A stretch of 38,736 nt of DNA, taken from Caulobacter sp. CCH9-E1 (lineage in GTDB: Bacteria > Pseudomonadota > Alphaproteobacteria > Caulobacterales > Caulobacteraceae). This document shows, piece after piece, positions 27,419-38,062 of this stretch. Made by a program: the position numbers and the translations under genes. Position 1 is the stretch's first letter, and each line of letters opens with the position of its first letter. The notes beneath the pieces are model-generated. The model had not been told where the DNA came from, made no database searches, and worked only from the letters and a program-made list of their open reading frames with translations. Location: contig NZ_LSJA01000327.1 in the NCBI RefSeq assembly GCF_001556515.1, forward strand, positions 1 to 38,736, written 5' to 3'.

Positions 27419-27438
27419 CGCGAACATGACTGTTCGCG
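27419..27438. promoter_or_regulatory. 20-bp inverted repeat upstream of lemA
   Basis: CGCGAACA and TGTTCGCG are perfect 8-bp arms around TGAC. It lies 81 bp upstream of the lemA start in the 188-bp gap before the acyl-CoA dehydrogenase 3' end. It contains GAAC-N6-GTTC, unlike the direct-repeat GTTC-N7-GTTC LexA box of alphaproteobacteria. It is a candidate operator for lemA. Confidence 0.5.
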
Positions 27439-27526
27439 TACCCCCGTTAGATAGCGCGTCGTTTGATCGACGTCAGGAGGCGTGGAATTAAACCTTATCC
27501 ATATCCGCGCCGCCGGCCGGGCGGGT

Positions 27527-28813
27527 CTATTGGAAGTCCTTCTTCCTGGGGCCGATGTAGCCGAACAGCCAGGCGGCGACCTTGCGCATCTGGATCTCCT
27601 CGGCCCCCTCGGTGATCCGGTAGCGGCGGTGATGGCGGTAGATGTGCTCGAAGGCCTTGTGGCGCGAATAGCCGATGCCGCCGTGGATTTGCATCGCCCG
27701 GTCGGCCGCCTCGCAGCACAGGCGGTTGGCCCAGTAGTTGCACATCGAGACCTTGTCCGAGAGGCGCTTCTCGACCTCCGGCTTGGTCATCTGGTCCATT
27801 TCCCAGGCGGTCTTGCGGATCAGCAGGCGCAGCATCTCGACCTGGGTGGAGAGCTCGACGATCGGGAACTGGATGGCCTGGTTCTCGGCCAGGGCCTTGC
27901 CAAACGGCTTGCGAGCCCGGGCGTACTTGATGCTCTCCTCGATGCAGTAGGCCGCCGCGCCCAGGCTGGAGGCCGCCTGCCGGATGCGGTTCTCGTGCAC
28001 GAAGTGCTGGGCCAGGGCCAGACCGCCGCCTTCCGGGCCGAACATGGCGCTGTCGGGGACCCAGACGTCGGTGAAGCTGACGCGCGGGTGGTCGGTCGGC
28101 ATGTTGAAGGTCCAGAGATACTCCTCGATCTTCACGCCGGGCGCGTGGGCCGGGACCAGGAAGGCGGTGATGCCGCGCGCGTCGCCGTCCTCGCCGCTGG
28201 TGCGGGCGAAGAGGCAGCAGTGGGTGGCCGCGTGCATGCCGGTGGTCCACATCTTCTCGCCGTCGATCCGCCAGCCGGGCTGGCCGTGACGCTCCTCGCG
28301 GACGGCCTGGGTCTCCATGTGGGTGGCGTCCGAGCCGTGGTCGGGCTCGGTGAGGCCAAACGTCGGGCGGAAGGCGCCGCGATCCAGCATGTCCTCGATC
28401 AGGTGCTGCTGGTCGGGGCGGCCGAAGTCGCGGATCATCAGCACGAACGGATTGTTGCCGACGATCGAGTGCTCGTTCTGCAGGTCGTTGAAGAGGCCCA
28501 GGCCCTTGGCCGCCAGATGCTCGCGGATCACCGCCATGCCGAGGTTGGTGCCGTCCTTGCCGCCGTACGCCTTGGGCAGGGCGTAGCGGTAGTGGCCGGC
28601 CTGATCGGCCAGCTTGCGAGCCTGGGCCAGCAGTTCTTCCCATTCATGGCGCGGCAGGCCGCCGGCGTCCCAGTCGGTGCGGGCCCATTCGCGGCGGTGG
28701 TCGAAGAAGCGCTGGTTGTCGTCGCGCGCCTGCAGCGGCGCGATCTCCTTCTCGATGAAGGCGTCCAGCTCCGCCAGATAGGCGGTCAGCTCCGGCGGCA
28801 GTTGGAAGTCCAT
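27527..28813 (-). CDS. Acyl-CoA dehydrogenase
   Basis: This 428-residue flavoenzyme oxidises acyl-CoA to 2-enoyl-CoA and passes electrons to ETF. Family blocks are YGGKDGTNLGMAVIREHLA near the N-terminus, FGLTEPDHGSDATHMETQA, WRIDGEKMWTTGMHAA, and the C-terminal MQIHGGIGYSRHKAFEHIYR and YRITEGAEEIQMRKVAAW, where the ITEGAEE segment supplies the usual catalytic-base region. The frame is open to 29005, but ATG 28813 follows GAGGGAGG and starts the conserved protein. Its acyl substrate cannot be told from sequence. It stands alone, reading toward lemA. Confidence 0.93.
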   Translation of the reverse strand: MDFQLPPELTAYLAELDAFIEKEIAPLQARDDNQRFFDHRREWARTDWDAGGLPRHEWEELLAQARKLADQAGHYRYALPKAYGGKDGTNLGMAVIREHLAAKGLGLFNDLQNEHSIVGNNPFVLMIRDFGRPDQQHLIEDMLDRGAFRPTFGLTEPDHGSDATHMETQAVREERHGQPGWRIDGEKMWTTGMHAATHCCLFARTSGEDGDARGITAFLVPAHAPGVKIEEYLWTFNMPTDHPRVSFTDVWVPDSAMFGPEGGGLALAQHFVHENRIRQAASSLGAAAYCIEESIKYARARKPFGKALAENQAIQFPIVELSTQVEMLRLLIRKTAWEMDQMTKPEVEKRLSDKVSMCNYWANRLCCEAADRAMQIHGGIGYSRHKAFEHIYRHHRRYRITEGAEEIQMRKVAAWLFGYIGPRKKDFQ

Positions 28814-29148
28814 GGCCAAGCCTCCCTCGCACGTTTTGTCTTTGGTGCGGCGAGAGTACGCCTGTCGTCGGACCGGCCAATCGTGCCCCGACGGAACGGC
28901 GGCTCTGGTCGTTTTCGCGCGCCTTTCGCCGCCGTCGCCCAAAACTGGCGTTTTCCGTAAATGTCGAAGGCCGGACGAAAATCCGCTTGCGCAAATTGTA
29001 ATCACTGTTATCTAAGCGATGCTTAGTTCGGATCCGAAGCACCGGTGGGGATACCGGCGCCTCTCATCCCCGGCTCCGAGCGGCCAGTACGCGTTCCCAC
29101 CGATCAACGATCTGACCGCAACTCCCCAAACACCGGAGGGCTTTTACG
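28814..29148. other. Gene-free stretch of 335 bp between divergent genes
   Basis: This region carries the 5' regions of the acyl-CoA dehydrogenase (minus) and the small exported protein (plus). It holds an inverted repeat CTAAGC-GAT-GCTTAG (29012-29026). A possible plus-strand promoter is TTGCGC (28988-28993) with TATCTA (29010-29015) at 16-bp spacing. No gene or RNA family is recognised; other frames here are shadows. Confidence 0.4.
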
Positions 29149-29484
29149 ATGAAGCTCCGCACCCTGGCGGCCGTCGCCGCCGTATCCGTCTCCATGTTCG
29201 CCGGTTCAGCCTTCGCCGACGGCCGCATCGCCGCCGCGCTTGACGCCCCTGTCGCGGCCAAGACCAAGGTGGTCGCCGGCGGCGCCGTCTTCGTCTGCGA
29301 AGGTTCCGAGTGCGTTTCGGCCCAAGCGCCGTCCCGCGCCCTCACCGCCGCCGCCTGCAAGGCGCTGGCCAAGGAAGTGGGCCGCGTTTCGGCTTTCGGC
29401 GGCGAAAGCCGTTCGCTGGACGCCGACGACCTGACCCGCTGCAACGCCTCGGCCAAGGGCGCCGCCCTGGCCTCGGCCAAGTAG
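29149..29484 (+). CDS. Small exported protein of unknown function, four cysteines
   Basis: This 111-residue protein has a Sec signal (residues 1-23, ending SAFA) and a mature region with four cysteines (C50, C55, C70, C98), likely two disulfides in the periplasm. The block GGAVFVCEGSECVSAQAPSR and the later LDADDLTRCNA stand out. From memory it resembles a small family named after C. crescentus CC_3452, unchecked. ATG 29149 follows CCGGAGGGC. A terminator follows at 29579. The function is unknown; its place before the atp operon may be ancestral. Confidence 0.8.
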   Translation: MKLRTLAAVAAVSVSMFAGSAFADGRIAAALDAPVAAKTKVVAGGAVFVCEGSECVSAQAPSRALTAAACKALAKEVGRVSAFGGESRSLDADDLTRCNASAKGAALASAK

Positions 29485-29578
29485 GGAGCCTTCCTGGGCT
29501 CTGACTAGCCTACCCAGACGCTTAGGGCTGTCCGTTTCTCCGGCCCGTCTGGCTGTTTCCTCGAGCATTCGCCTTCAC

Positions 29579-29613
29579 GGGGCGGCGGCGCGTTCCGCCG
29601 CCTCTTTTTCTTT
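29579..29613 (+). terminator. Intrinsic terminator after the small exported protein
   Basis: GGCGGCG (29581-29587) pairs with CGCCGCC (29596-29602) around an 8-nt loop, followed by TCTTTTTCTTTA. It sits about 95 bp past the stop and 26 bp before the next start, separating the two small genes. Confidence 0.85.
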
Positions 29614-29638
29614 ACGGTTCTCAGATTGAGTTTAGGCC

Positions 29639-29878
29639 ATGGACACGAGTCTCTCCGCCCAGATGGAAGCCGCCCTGCGCGAGATCGCCGGCGACGGCGC
29701 GGCTCTCACATCGTTGACCATCGACTTCGCCGCGGAGGCGCAGGAGGGCGCGCTTGAGCGGAAGGCCTGGGTCGAGCGGGCGACGCGCAGCCTGGTCTTC
29801 GCCCAAGGCGAGCTAAGGCGCCCTAACGGCACCCTGGCGGCCTCGGCCTCGGCTGTATTCCGCCGCGCCGGCGACTGA
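29639..29878 (+). CDS. Short hotdog-thioesterase-like protein, 79 residues
   Basis: This 79-residue protein resembles the C-terminal half of PaaI-type hotdog thioesterases: TSLTIDFAAEAQEG, then ATRSLVFAQGELRRPNGTLA and ASASAVFRR. These match strands 3-5 of the fold, including the RSLVFAQGEL block. The N-terminal half with the catalytic helix is missing. Either it is a minimal half-fold protein or a decayed thioesterase. No frame upstream encodes the missing half; a terminator occupies that position. It lies 181 bp before atpH. Family call is by pattern; function is not claimed. Confidence 0.6.
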   Translation: MDTSLSAQMEAALREIAGDGAALTSLTIDFAAEAQEGALERKAWVERATRSLVFAQGELRRPNGTLAASASAVFRRAGD

Positions 29879-29892
29879 TCGCGCCCGCTTGG

Positions 29893-29920
29893 TTGCGACT
29901 GCGAAAAGCCCGTGTTATCA
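29893..29920 (+). promoter_or_regulatory. Candidate promoter of the atp operon
   Basis: TTGCGA (29893-29898) and TTATCA (29915-29920) are spaced by 16 bp, a fair match to a housekeeping promoter, about 139 bp before the atpH start. No transcript data are available. The leader between has several AT-rich stretches unusual for this genome. Confidence 0.3.
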
Positions 29921-30058
29921 GGCGCGCGGCTTCGGACGGGGCGGCGTTTACGCGCCGACCGTCCATGTGCTTTTTTCAAGCGCGCTCAAGCCTTTAAGCC
30001 GCGATAAGGGTTAACCTTCTTGTTCGCGGCCATTTGCAACGCACCGGGCGGATACCAA

Positions 30059-30613
30059 GTGGCGGACGAAACCAAGGCGACGGATGCGGGTCAGCGCTAT
30101 GCGCAGTCCCTGTTCGAACTGACGATCGAGAACGGCAACCTGGCCAAGGTCGAGGCCGACCTGAAGAGTCTGAAGGCGATGATCGCCGACAGTGCCGATC
30201 TGCGTCGCCTGATCGAAAGCCCCGCCTTCTCCGCCGAGGACAAGGGCAAGGGCCTGGTCGCGGTGGCCGTGAAGGCCGAGTTCGACATGCTGACCACGAA
30301 GTTCCTGGGCCTGGTGGCCTCGAACGGCCGGACGGGCGACCTGCGGGGCGCCATCTCGGCCTTCACGGAGCTGTCGGCCAAGCACCGCGGCGTGGTCACC
30401 GCCGAGGTCGTCTCGGCCGCGCCGCTGTCGGCCACCCAGCTGAAGGGCGTGCAGACCGCCCTGGCCCAGGCCCTGGGCAAGACCCCCGAAGTTTCCACGC
30501 GCGTCGATCCGTCCCTGTTGGGCGGTCTGAAGGTGCGCGTCGGTTCGCGTCTCTTCGACGCTTCGCTCCGTTCGAAGCTCGATTCCCTGAAATTCGCCCT
30601 GAAGCGCGCCTGA
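30059..30613 (+). CDS. atpH: ATP synthase F1 subunit delta
   Basis: This 184-residue subunit is the peripheral stator piece that connects the b subunits to the alpha/beta head. Recognisable features are [11 protein letters not shown] at the N-terminus, [20 protein letters not shown], a [11 protein letters not shown] block, and the C-terminal [21 protein letters not shown] chose GTG 30059 ([11 protein letters not shown]) because it gives the usual delta length; a start further upstream at 30020 adds 13 non-conserved residues. It is first in the F1 operon, 49 bp before atpA. Confidence 0.95.
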   Translation: MADETKATDAGQRYAQSLFELTIENGNLAKVEADLKSLKAMIADSADLRRLIESPAFSAEDKGKGLVAVAVKAEFDMLTTKFLGLVASNGRTGDLRGAISAFTELSAKHRGVVTAEVVSAAPLSATQLKGVQTALAQALGKTPEVSTRVDPSLLGGLKVRVGSRLFDASLRSKLDSLKFALKRA

Positions 30614-30632
30614 GCGTATAAGCGCGCCCTAA

Positions 30633-32195
<1,563 letters not shown>

Positions 32196-32209
32196 GGAAG
32201 CACAGGCAA

Positions 32210-32839
32210 ATGGCTGACGCCCCCAAGACTGAAGGCGCCTGGTCCGGCGAGTTCGGCGACCGCTACACCCAGCGGAACGCCGTGACCGCCGACGCCGTGC
32301 GGGGCCGGACGAAGGCTTGGGGGCAGGTGCTGCCGCGACTGGTCGGCGATCCGCCCAAGAGCATTCTGGAAGTCGGCCCGAACGTCGGGTTGAACCTCCG
32401 GGGCCTGCAGGCGATCACCGACGCGGAGCTGTGGGGCATTGAGCCGAACAGCGCGGCCCGCAAGCAGATTCTCGAGGACGGCGTCCTGCCGCCCGAGCGT
32501 CTGTTCGAGGGTTTCGGCCACAGCATCCCTCTGGCGGATGGCGCGGTCGACATGGCGTTCACCTCGGGCGTTCTGATCCACGTGGATCCGACCAAGCTCG
32601 AGGCCACGATGCGCGAGATTCATCGCGTGTCCGCCAAGTATGTGCTGTGCGCCGAGTATTTTTCGCCGAAGGCGGAAACGATTACGTACCGAGGCGAGCA
32701 AGGTCTTCTGTTCAAGAACGACTTCGGCTCGCTCTACTTGGATCTGTTCCCGGATCTGGTGCTGGTCGATTACGGGTTCTTCTGGAGAAGGACGACCGTG
32801 ATGGACGACACCACGTGGTGGCTGTTTAGGAAGGTCTGA
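32210..32839 (+). CDS. Methyltransferase resembling pseudaminic-acid-biosynthesis methylase, inside the atp operon
   Basis: This is a 209-residue class I methyltransferase. It begins with [15 protein letters not shown], a W-x-x-x-FGDxYxxRN block, followed by [16 protein letters not shown] (SAM motif I), [10 protein letters not shown], and [17 protein letters not shown]; these suit the small clade annotated as pseudaminic acid biosynthesis-associated methylases. It is packed between atpA (14 bp) and atpG (7 bp), same strand, so it must be co-transcribed with the F1 genes. The 3' third uses AGA/AGG, ATT, TTT and CTT codons that are rare nearby (three AGR in the last 20 codons), a hint of foreign origin. 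Substrate not proven. Confidence 0.72.
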   Translation: MADAPKTEGAWSGEFGDRYTQRNAVTADAVRGRTKAWGQVLPRLVGDPPKSILEVGPNVGLNLRGLQAITDAELWGIEPNSAARKQILEDGVLPPERLFEGFGHSIPLADGAVDMAFTSGVLIHVDPTKLEATMREIHRVSAKYVLCAEYFSPKAETITYRGEQGLLFKNDFGSLYLDLFPDLVLVDYGFFWRRTTVMDDTTWWLFRKV

Positions 32840-32846
32840 TAGGCGG

Positions 32847-33722
32847 ATGGCAAGCCTAAAGGAAATGCGCAATCGGATCTCGAGCGTCAAAGCGACGCAA
32901 AAGATCACGAAGGCGATGCAGATGGTGGCGGCGGCCAAGCTGCGCCGGAGCCAGGACGCGGCCGAGGCCGCTCGTCCGTACGCCCGGCGTCTGGCCAGCG
33001 TCATCGCCAATCTCGCCGCCGGCGTCTCGGGCGACGGCGCGCCGAAGCTGCTGGCCGGCACCGGACGCGACGACCGCCACCTGGTCGTCGTCGCCGCCGC
33101 CGATCGCGGCCTGGCGGGCGGCTTCACCTCGTCGATCGTCCGCGCCGCGCGCGCCCACATCGACGGCCTGATCAGGCAGGGCAAGGACGTCCGCGTGATC
33201 TGCGTCGGCAAGAAGGTGACGGCGCAGCTGGCCAAGCCCTACGCCGGCCGGATCGTCGAGACCTTCGACCTGTCGGCCTATCGCCAGCTGACGCTGTCGG
33301 TGGCCCAGCCGATCGCCGACCTGATCACCCGCGAGTACGAAGCGGGCGAGACCGACGTGGTCACTCTGTTCTACAGCCGCTTCAAGTCGGTGGTGCAGCA
33401 GGTCCCGACGGGCCTGCAGCTGATCCCGGCGACCGTCGACGGCGTCGAAGCCGCCTCGGGTCCGACGGCGGTCTACGAGTACGAGCCCTCGGAAGAGGCC
33501 ATCCTCGAGACGCTGCTGCCGCGCAACCTGACGGTCCAGATCCTGTCGGCCCTGCTGGACAACATGGCGGGCTTCTACGCCAGCCAGATGACCGCCATGG
33601 ACAACGCCACGCGCAACGCCGGCGAGATGATCAAGCGCTACACCCTCGAATACAACCGTTCCCGCCAGGCTCAGATCACCAAGGAGCTGATCGAGATCAT
33701 CTCCGGCGCCGAAGCCGTCTGA
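32847..33722 (+). CDS. atpG: ATP synthase F1 subunit gamma
   Basis: This 291-residue central-shaft subunit couples rotation to catalysis. Standard blocks are [33 protein letters not shown], the [14 protein letters not shown] region, and the C-terminal [19 protein letters not shown] and [20 protein letters not shown]. Length is usual. It sits 7 bp after the methyltransferase stop and 47 bp before atpD. Confidence 0.97.
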   Translation: MASLKEMRNRISSVKATQKITKAMQMVAAAKLRRSQDAAEAARPYARRLASVIANLAAGVSGDGAPKLLAGTGRDDRHLVVVAAADRGLAGGFTSSIVRAARAHIDGLIRQGKDVRVICVGKKVTAQLAKPYAGRIVETFDLSAYRQLTLSVAQPIADLITREYEAGETDVVTLFYSRFKSVVQQVPTGLQLIPATVDGVEAASGPTAVYEYEPSEEAILETLLPRNLTVQILSALLDNMAGFYASQMTAMDNATRNAGEMIKRYTLEYNRSRQAQITKELIEIISGAEAV

Positions 33723-33727
33723 TCTAG

Positions 33728-35379
<1,652 letters not shown>

Positions 35380-35380
<1 letters not shown>

Positions 35381-35631
35381 TGACCGAAGACGCCGATCTG
35401 GGCCATTTCTGCTGCGAGGAGCTGGCGGAAGCCGTGTCCCCGGACACGACCGCCAGCCTCATCGAGCACGATAGCGGCCTGATCCTGCTGAACCTCGGCG
35501 AACGCGAGGAAGAGGGCGAGACGGGCCTGGTGCTGGCCACCATCCGCTTCTGCCCCTTCTGCGGGACCGAGATCCAGACCGACGAAGACATCGAAGCCGC
35601 CCTGGGCGGCGTCGAGGAGACCTTCAACTGA
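35380..35631 (+). CDS. Small protein with CPFCG knuckle between atpD and atpC
   Basis: This 83-residue acidic protein has an N-terminal C11-C12 pair (HFCCEELAE), a hydrophobic core (SGLILLNLGE, LVLATIRF), and a CPFCGTEI knuckle near residue 58 that could bind zinc or iron with the other cysteines. Its ATG overlaps the atpD stop (TAATG), and its own stop overlaps the atpC start (TGATG), giving full translational coupling. The family is not recognised. The position suggests a role linked to the F1 complex or redox control of it, which is inference. Confidence 0.85.
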
Positions 35632-35891
35632 TGGCCAAGCTGCACTTCTCTCTGGTCGCGCCCGAGCGCGAACTGTTCTCCGGCGACGTGGACATGGTCC
35701 AGGCTCCGGGCGCGGAAGGCGACTTCGGCGTCCTGGCCAACCACGCTCCGTTCATGACCACCCTGCGCGAAGGCAAGGTGACCGTGAAAGACGGCGCGAC
35801 GACCAAGGTGTTCGACATCCAGGGCGGCTTCGCGGACGTTGGTCCCGAGGGGCTGACCATCCTGGCCGAACACGCCGTCGAAGCGGCCTGA
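35631..35891 (+). CDS. atpC: ATP synthase F1 subunit epsilon, short form
   Basis: This 86-residue subunit carries only the N-terminal beta-sandwich of epsilon: LHFSLVAPERELFSGDVDMV, GAEGDFGVLANHAPFMTTLR, and the FDIQGGFADVGPEGLTILAE block. The usual two-helix C-terminal domain (about 45 residues), which inhibits ATP hydrolysis in other bacteria, is absent and no frame continues it. A terminator follows within 25 bp, so this is the genuine end of the gene. The short form is known from some alphaproteobacteria. Confidence 0.95.
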   Translation: MAKLHFSLVAPERELFSGDVDMVQAPGAEGDFGVLANHAPFMTTLREGKVTVKDGATTKVFDIQGGFADVGPEGLTILAEHAVEAA

Positions 35892-35914
35892 CCGCCTTCG
35901 GATTCTTGAATTCG

Positions 35915-35950
35915 GAAACGCCCTCGTTCCTCGTGATCGAGGGCGTTTTC
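35915..35950 (+). terminator. Intrinsic terminator of the atp operon
   Basis: AAACGCCCTCG pairs with CGAGGGCGTTT around an 11-nt loop, and the T-stretch is part of the 3' arm (GCGTTTTC). It starts 24 bp after the atpC stop. Confidence 0.85.
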
Positions 35951-36087
35951 GTGAGCGCCCGGGGGATGGGCGCGAAAAAATTACACTTGTGACCTAATCT
36001 CCGCCTTAATCGGTAGCCATAAGGGTTGCGAGGGACCGCCTGTCGGTTTTAATGCCGACCTCTCGTTCAGTTGGGGATAACCAGCCT

Positions 36088-36816
36088 ATGCGCCTCGCGC
36101 TCGTCAGCCTGATCGCTCTCGGCGCGGTTTCGACCGCCGCCGTCGCCCAGGAGCAAACCGCTCCGGCTCCCGCCACGCCCGCGCCGGCTCCCGCCGCCGC
36201 TCCGGCTCCGGCCCAAGCCGCCCCGGCCGCTCCGGCTGACCAAGCCGCTCCGGCTGCTCCGGCCGACCAAGCCGCGCCGCCCGTCGCGGCCGCTCCGGCC
36301 GCGGCCCCCGCCGAAACCTACACCGCGCCGGTCCGTGGTCCGAAGACCACCGACCCGGTCACGCTGAAGCTGCTGGACGTGCTGGACAAGGTCTGCAAGC
36401 CGCAGGTCGCCGGCGGCGACTTCGCCCAGCTGGTCAAGGACTACGGCTTCAAGAAGAAGAAGGAGCAGTGGATCCTCGACCTGGGCAAGCCCTACAACAT
36501 CACGCTCGACAATCCCGGTTCGAACAAGAACATCTGCACCGTCACGATCGACTACGCCCAGAGCCCCGAGCAGGCTCAGGAACTGGCCAACGGCCTGCAC
36601 GACTGGGCGACCTGGGAAAATAGCCCGCAGCTGCGCCTGATCCGCAACGACCAGACGATCGGCAGCGACTTCCGCCGCTTCACGGTGTCGTGGGATGACG
36701 CCTGGGCCAATGGCCACGCGGGCCTGGTCTATGTGCGTCTGAAGAAGCTGGACGAGAGCTCGGTCGGCAAGAACTTCGAGCGCGCCCAGATCCTGTACAG
36801 CACCAGCAGCCGCTGA
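36088..36816 (+). CDS. Exported protein with Ala/Pro linker, unknown C-terminal domain
   Basis: This 242-residue protein has a Sec signal (residues 1-20, ending AAVAQ), an Ala/Pro/Gln-rich linker of about 70 residues with ADQAAPAAP repeats, and a conserved-looking globular domain from about residue 85 ([39 protein letters not shown]-type core [10 protein letters not shown]). Two cysteines at about 98 and 152 could pair. ATG 36088 was chosen over ATG 36052 because it starts the signal. It may tether to the cell envelope through its linker. The domain family was not recognised. Confidence 0.72.
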   Translation: MRLALVSLIALGAVSTAAVAQEQTAPAPATPAPAPAAAPAPAQAAPAAPADQAAPAAPADQAAPPVAAAPAAAPAETYTAPVRGPKTTDPVTLKLLDVLDKVCKPQVAGGDFAQLVKDYGFKKKKEQWILDLGKPYNITLDNPGSNKNICTVTIDYAQSPEQAQELANGLHDWATWENSPQLRLIRNDQTIGSDFRRFTVSWDDAWANGHAGLVYVRLKKLDESSVGKNFERAQILYSTSSR

Positions 36817-36855
36817 TCTGGTTGCCCGGTCTCAAAGACCGACCTATCTAGCGAA

Positions 36856-36902
36856 GGCGCGGGGACGACCCCGCGCCTTTTGCGTTTCCGGGGACGACCC
36901 CG
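36856..36902 (+). ncRNA. Guanidine-II riboswitch (mini-ykkC)
   Basis: Two hairpins carry identical ACGA loops: GGCGCGGGG-ACGA-CCCCGCGCC (36856-36877) and CGGGG-ACGA-CCCCG (36889-36902), joined by an 11-nt linker. Twin hairpins with conserved ACGR loops are the definition of the mini-ykkC/guanidine-II class. It lies directly before a Gdx/SugE exporter gene, the classic target, with the ribosome-binding region AAGAAAGGG just after hairpin 2. Known members turn expression on when guanidinium binds the loops. Confidence 0.93.
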
Positions 36903-36925
36903 CCTTTTGGAAGAAAGGGCTCGTC

Positions 36926-37246
36926 GTGGCCTGGATCATCCTCCTGATCGCCGGACTGTTCGAGGTGGGCTGGGCCGTGGGCCTGAAGTTCACCGAAGGC
37001 TTCACCAAGCCGATCCCGATCGCGCTGACCGCGATCAGCCTTGTCCTGTCGATGGGCTTGCTAGGCTGGTCGGTGAAGAGCCTGCCGCTCGGCACGGCCT
37101 ACGCCGTCTGGACGGGTGTCGGCGCGGTCGGCACCGCCATCGTGGGCATCGTGCTGTTCAAGGAGCCGGCGACGGCGGCGCGGCTGGTCTGCCTGGGCCT
37201 GATCGTGGCCGGGATCCTGGGGCTGAAGGTGTTCAGTCCGCAGTAG
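36926..37246 (+). CDS. sugE: SMR-family guanidinium exporter (SugE/Gdx)
   Basis: This 106-residue inner-membrane protein has four transmembrane helices. Helix 1 carries the essential glutamate E13 in [14 protein letters not shown], and the [15 protein letters not shown] motif in helix 3 is characteristic of the SugE/Gdx branch, not EmrE. Gdx proteins swap guanidinium for protons as antiparallel dimers. The start is GTG at 36926 following GAAAGGG. Regulation by the guanidine-II riboswitch at 36856-36902 is read directly from the sequence. It is convergent with the alpha/beta hydrolase, 1 bp between stops. Confidence 0.95.
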   Translation: MAWIILLIAGLFEVGWAVGLKFTEGFTKPIPIALTAISLVLSMGLLGWSVKSLPLGTAYAVWTGVGAVGTAIVGIVLFKEPATAARLVCLGLIVAGILGLKVFSPQ

Positions 37247-37247
37247 G

Positions 37248-37997
37248 TCAGGCGGCCGCCCGGTCCTCGGCGGCGATGAATGCAAGGCACCGCGCGGCCA
37301 CGTCTTCCCAGCCCGGTTCGCCCGGCAGCCAATGGCTCATCTGCGGGAACACCTCCACGACGCCGCCCAGGCGCGCGGCGGTCTGGCGGACGGTGGCGGG
37401 GGGATGGATCACGTCCTGACCGCCGGCGATGGCCAGCACCGGACATCCGGGGGCGGCGACGCTGGTGGTCATGAACGGGTCGAGCCACCAGTTCAGCGTC
37501 TCCCACAGCGCCCGGCCGCTCTCGGCCGTCATGCGGCCGAAGATCGCCTTGCGGGCGGGGCGAGGCAGGCGATCGACGCTGTAGCGCCGCACCACGCCAT
37601 AGTCGGGCGCGACGGCCTGCAGCCAGTAGGGGCCAAGGGCGTAGAGGCTCACGGCCGACGCCGCCTCTTCCAGGCTCGCGCCGCTGACGCCCCAGGGCGC
37701 GGACGGGGCCAGCAGGATCAGTTTGGAAACGCGGGCGCGGGCGGCCGCCATCTGGGCGACCAGGCCGCCCATCGAGTGGCCGACCAGAATGGGAGGAGTC
37801 TCGCAGGTCTCGACGAGGCGGGCGATCTGCCGCGCGTAGTCGCTCATCGAGACGCCGGTGACGCTGCGGGCGCCGTCGTGACCGATCAGGTCGGGCGTCA
37901 GCACCGCGTGGCCGGCGGCCTCGAACGGCGCGCGAAAGACGTCGAAGGTCCAGCCGCCGCAGAAGGCCCCGTGGACCATGATGACCGGTGCGCGCAT
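37248..37997 (-). CDS. Alpha/beta hydrolase
   Basis: This 249-residue hydrolase has the oxyanion-hole region VHGAFCGGWTFD, the nucleophile elbow GHSMGG (S75), GGQDVI near residue 201 for the acid, and the C-terminal histidine in MSHWLPGEPGWEDVA. Esterase, lipase and thioesterase members share this layout, so the substrate is open. No signal peptide is seen. It stands alone between the guanidinium exporter and the Lys/Ala-rich gene, both of which it does not obviously relate to. Confidence 0.88.
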   Translation of the reverse strand: MRAPVIMVHGAFCGGWTFDVFRAPFEAAGHAVLTPDLIGHDGARSVTGVSMSDYARQIARLVETCETPPILVGHSMGGLVAQMAAARARVSKLILLAPSAPWGVSGASLEEAASAVSLYALGPYWLQAVAPDYGVVRRYSVDRLPRPARKAIFGRMTAESGRALWETLNWWLDPFMTTSVAAPGCPVLAIAGGQDVIHPPATVRQTAARLGGVVEVFPQMSHWLPGEPGWEDVAARCLAFIAAEDRAAA

Positions 37998-38017
37998 GGA
38001 CGCTCTTGAACTCGACC

Positions 38018-38052
38018 CTGACCCCGCCGACCAGTTTGGCTGGCGGGGTCAG
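38018..38052 (-). terminator. Hairpin after the Lys/Ala/Pro-rich gene, possible terminator
   Basis: CTGACCCCGCC (38018-38028) and GGCGGGGTCAG (38042-38052) are perfect 11-bp arms around a 13-nt loop. It starts 10 bp after the stop at 38063 in the direction of that gene. There is no T-run, so termination is likely but not certain. Confidence 0.6.
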
Positions 38053-38062
38053 AGTACACGGT

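Noticed and set aside
36042..36059. Hairpin GTCGG...CCGAC before the exported protein
   Set aside because: Stem of only 5 bp with an 8-nt loop; not enough to call a regulatory RNA.
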